Source: a bacterium 1XD42-76 (GTDB lineage Bacteria; Bacillota; Clostridia; Lachnospirales; Lachnospiraceae). Taken from it: a DNA stretch of 64,000 nucleotides. Position numbers and translations under genes: made by a program. Under the pieces are notes generated by a model. The model searched no databases. It was not told where the DNA came from and saw nothing but the letters and a program-made list of their open reading frames with translations. The stretch's first letter is position 1, and every line of letters begins with the position of its first letter. Below, piece after piece: positions 63,171 through 64,000 of this stretch. The stretch is from positions 62,001-126,000 of the forward strand of contig QZDW01000004.1 of assembly GCA_009917545.1 (NCBI GenBank), in the 5' to 3' direction.

Positions 63171-63297
63171 AATTTTTTATCCTCTTTTCCATATTTCGTT
63201 CTGACATACACGCAGACAACAGACACAGAATCAGACCGCCCATGCATCTGTCCGTCCGGTGACTTCACAGCAAAGGTTCCGCCATATAACCAGTATA

Positions 63298-63972
63298 CTA
63301 TAGGATTGTCGTTTCTGCAATGTCCCAAAGCCGGATTCTGCCGGTATCATCATGCCCATCCCATGAAGCTCCAAAAGAAAATCCCTCTGCCCTGGCCGTA
63401 TAGCCGGAAAGGTTCTTCGCCTGCCAGGAATAATACTTCCTGTGAGGACAGGCAAACGCCTCCATAATTGCCATGATCGTTCCCCCGTGTACGATAAAGA
63501 CAAGCGTTTTACCCGACTCCCTGCTGTCACAGAACGCACGTTTTACCGTTTGTGAAAATGCCCTGATACACCGTCGTTTAAAGTCTGCAAGCGGTTCCCC
63601 GCCCGGAAAACCGCTTTGCCCCCCGGTATCAAGAAAGCGCTGATAGGCACGGCTTCCATTTAACATTGCATAGTTCTTGTATTCAAACACTCCAAAGTCA
63701 CACTCACGAAGCCCGTCCACTGTATGGAACGAAAGCCCGTCCCGGGGATATTTCTGAAATAAAAGCTCTGCCGTCTCCACACACCGCTTCATCGGGCTCA
63801 TATATACGGCGCAGACCGCACCAAGCCTGTCATAAAAGGTTTCCCCGCATGCGCTGACAAAGCGGGTAATCTCCTCTGCTGACTGACTGGTAAGCCCTTC
63901 GTCTGTCCTGCCGACATACCTTCCCTCCAGATTTCCGGGCGTTTTCCCGTGGCGCAAAAGAACCACCCGCAT
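63298..63972 (-). CDS. Histidine phosphatase, possible alpha-ribazole phosphatase
   Basis: A 224-aa phosphoglycerate-mutase-like phosphatase. The RHG catalytic motif (LLRHGKTPGN near residue 6), the MSPMKRCVETAELL block and the second His in VHGGTIMAI are intact. In this position, upstream of cobD-cobQ-cbiC, the best guess is alpha-ribazole-5'-phosphate phosphatase (CobC), but the superfamily is broad. ATG 63972 is eight bases past AGGAAGG. The operon probably continues beyond the right edge. Confidence 0.82.
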   Translation of the reverse strand: MRVVLLRHGKTPGNLEGRYVGRTDEGLTSQSAEEITRFVSACGETFYDRLGAVCAVYMSPMKRCVETAELLFQKYPRDGLSFHTVDGLRECDFGVFEYKNYAMLNGSRAYQRFLDTGGQSGFPGGEPLADFKRRCIRAFSQTVKRAFCDSRESGKTLVFIVHGGTIMAIMEAFACPHRKYYSWQAKNLSGYTARAEGFSFGASWDGHDDTGRIRLWDIAETTIL

Positions 63973-64000
63973 CTGCATCACCTTCCTCAATCCAATATAT

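Overview
The window looks like chromosomal DNA of a spore-forming, anaerobic Clostridia, most likely a Lachnospiraceae member (moderate GC, strong AGGAGG-type ribosome binding sites, GTG and TTG starts, sporulation genes spoIVA, yqfC/yqfD, spoVB-like, gerW and a bofC-like gene). The species cannot be named from sequence alone. Almost all genes lie on the minus strand in tightly packed operons. The plus-strand genes are the ferredoxin-like gene, a LacI-type regulator, prs, rpmB and rqcH. No tRNA, rRNA, CRISPR array, complete insertion sequence or recognisable riboswitch was found.

Layout by region. 1-5 kb: two flavoproteins, a bofC-like gene and a SpoVB-like flippase. 5-9.7 kb: a chain yqfC-yqfD-phoH-ybeY-lipoprotein-spoVB-like with mostly overlapping genes, behind rpsU with its own promoter and terminator. 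9.7-12.7 kb: alaS preceded by a 37-aa membrane peptide. 12.8-15.4 kb: RNHCP protein, a cell-wall-binding repeat protein and an unknown protein. 15.5-22.3 kb: rnhA, an MBL/beta-CASP hydrolase, then der-plsY-gpsA-spoIVA. 22.3-25.5 kb: telA/xpaC and a GNAT. 25.7-34.5 kb: an oligopeptide ABC operon ending in a translationally coupled leucyl aminopeptidase. 34.5-37.4 kb: AT-rich accessory patch with a frameshifted AlbA_2-domain gene and a transposase remnant. 37.3-42.9 kb: a divergent Crp/Fnr and ferredoxin pair, a LacI regulator, a DUF512 radical-SAM protein, prs and a GNAT. 42.9-50.8 kb: topB, recG, fakA/yloV, yloU, rpmB, gerW. 50.9-56.8 kb: DUF2953, cinA-like, pgsA, rimO, rpoZ, gmk, yicC. 57-59.4 kb: rqcH and a repeat coiled-coil protein. 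59.5-64 kb: late cobalamin genes.

The most notable feature is the opp operon. It has a good promoter with overlapping inverted repeats, but three of its six transporter genes are damaged: oppA2 by a frameshift, oppA1 by an in-frame amber codon, and oppC by an internal in-frame deletion of most of the permease domain. A fourth lesion lies next door in the AlbA_2 gene. Two regulatory arrangements also deserve attention. One is a hairpin between gpsA and spoIVA that buries the spoIVA Shine-Dalgarno, with a possible sigma-E promoter whose transcript would begin inside the hairpin loop. The other is a perfect 16-bp palindrome placed at about -41.5 of the ferredoxin promoter and overlapping the start region of its divergent Crp/Fnr gene.
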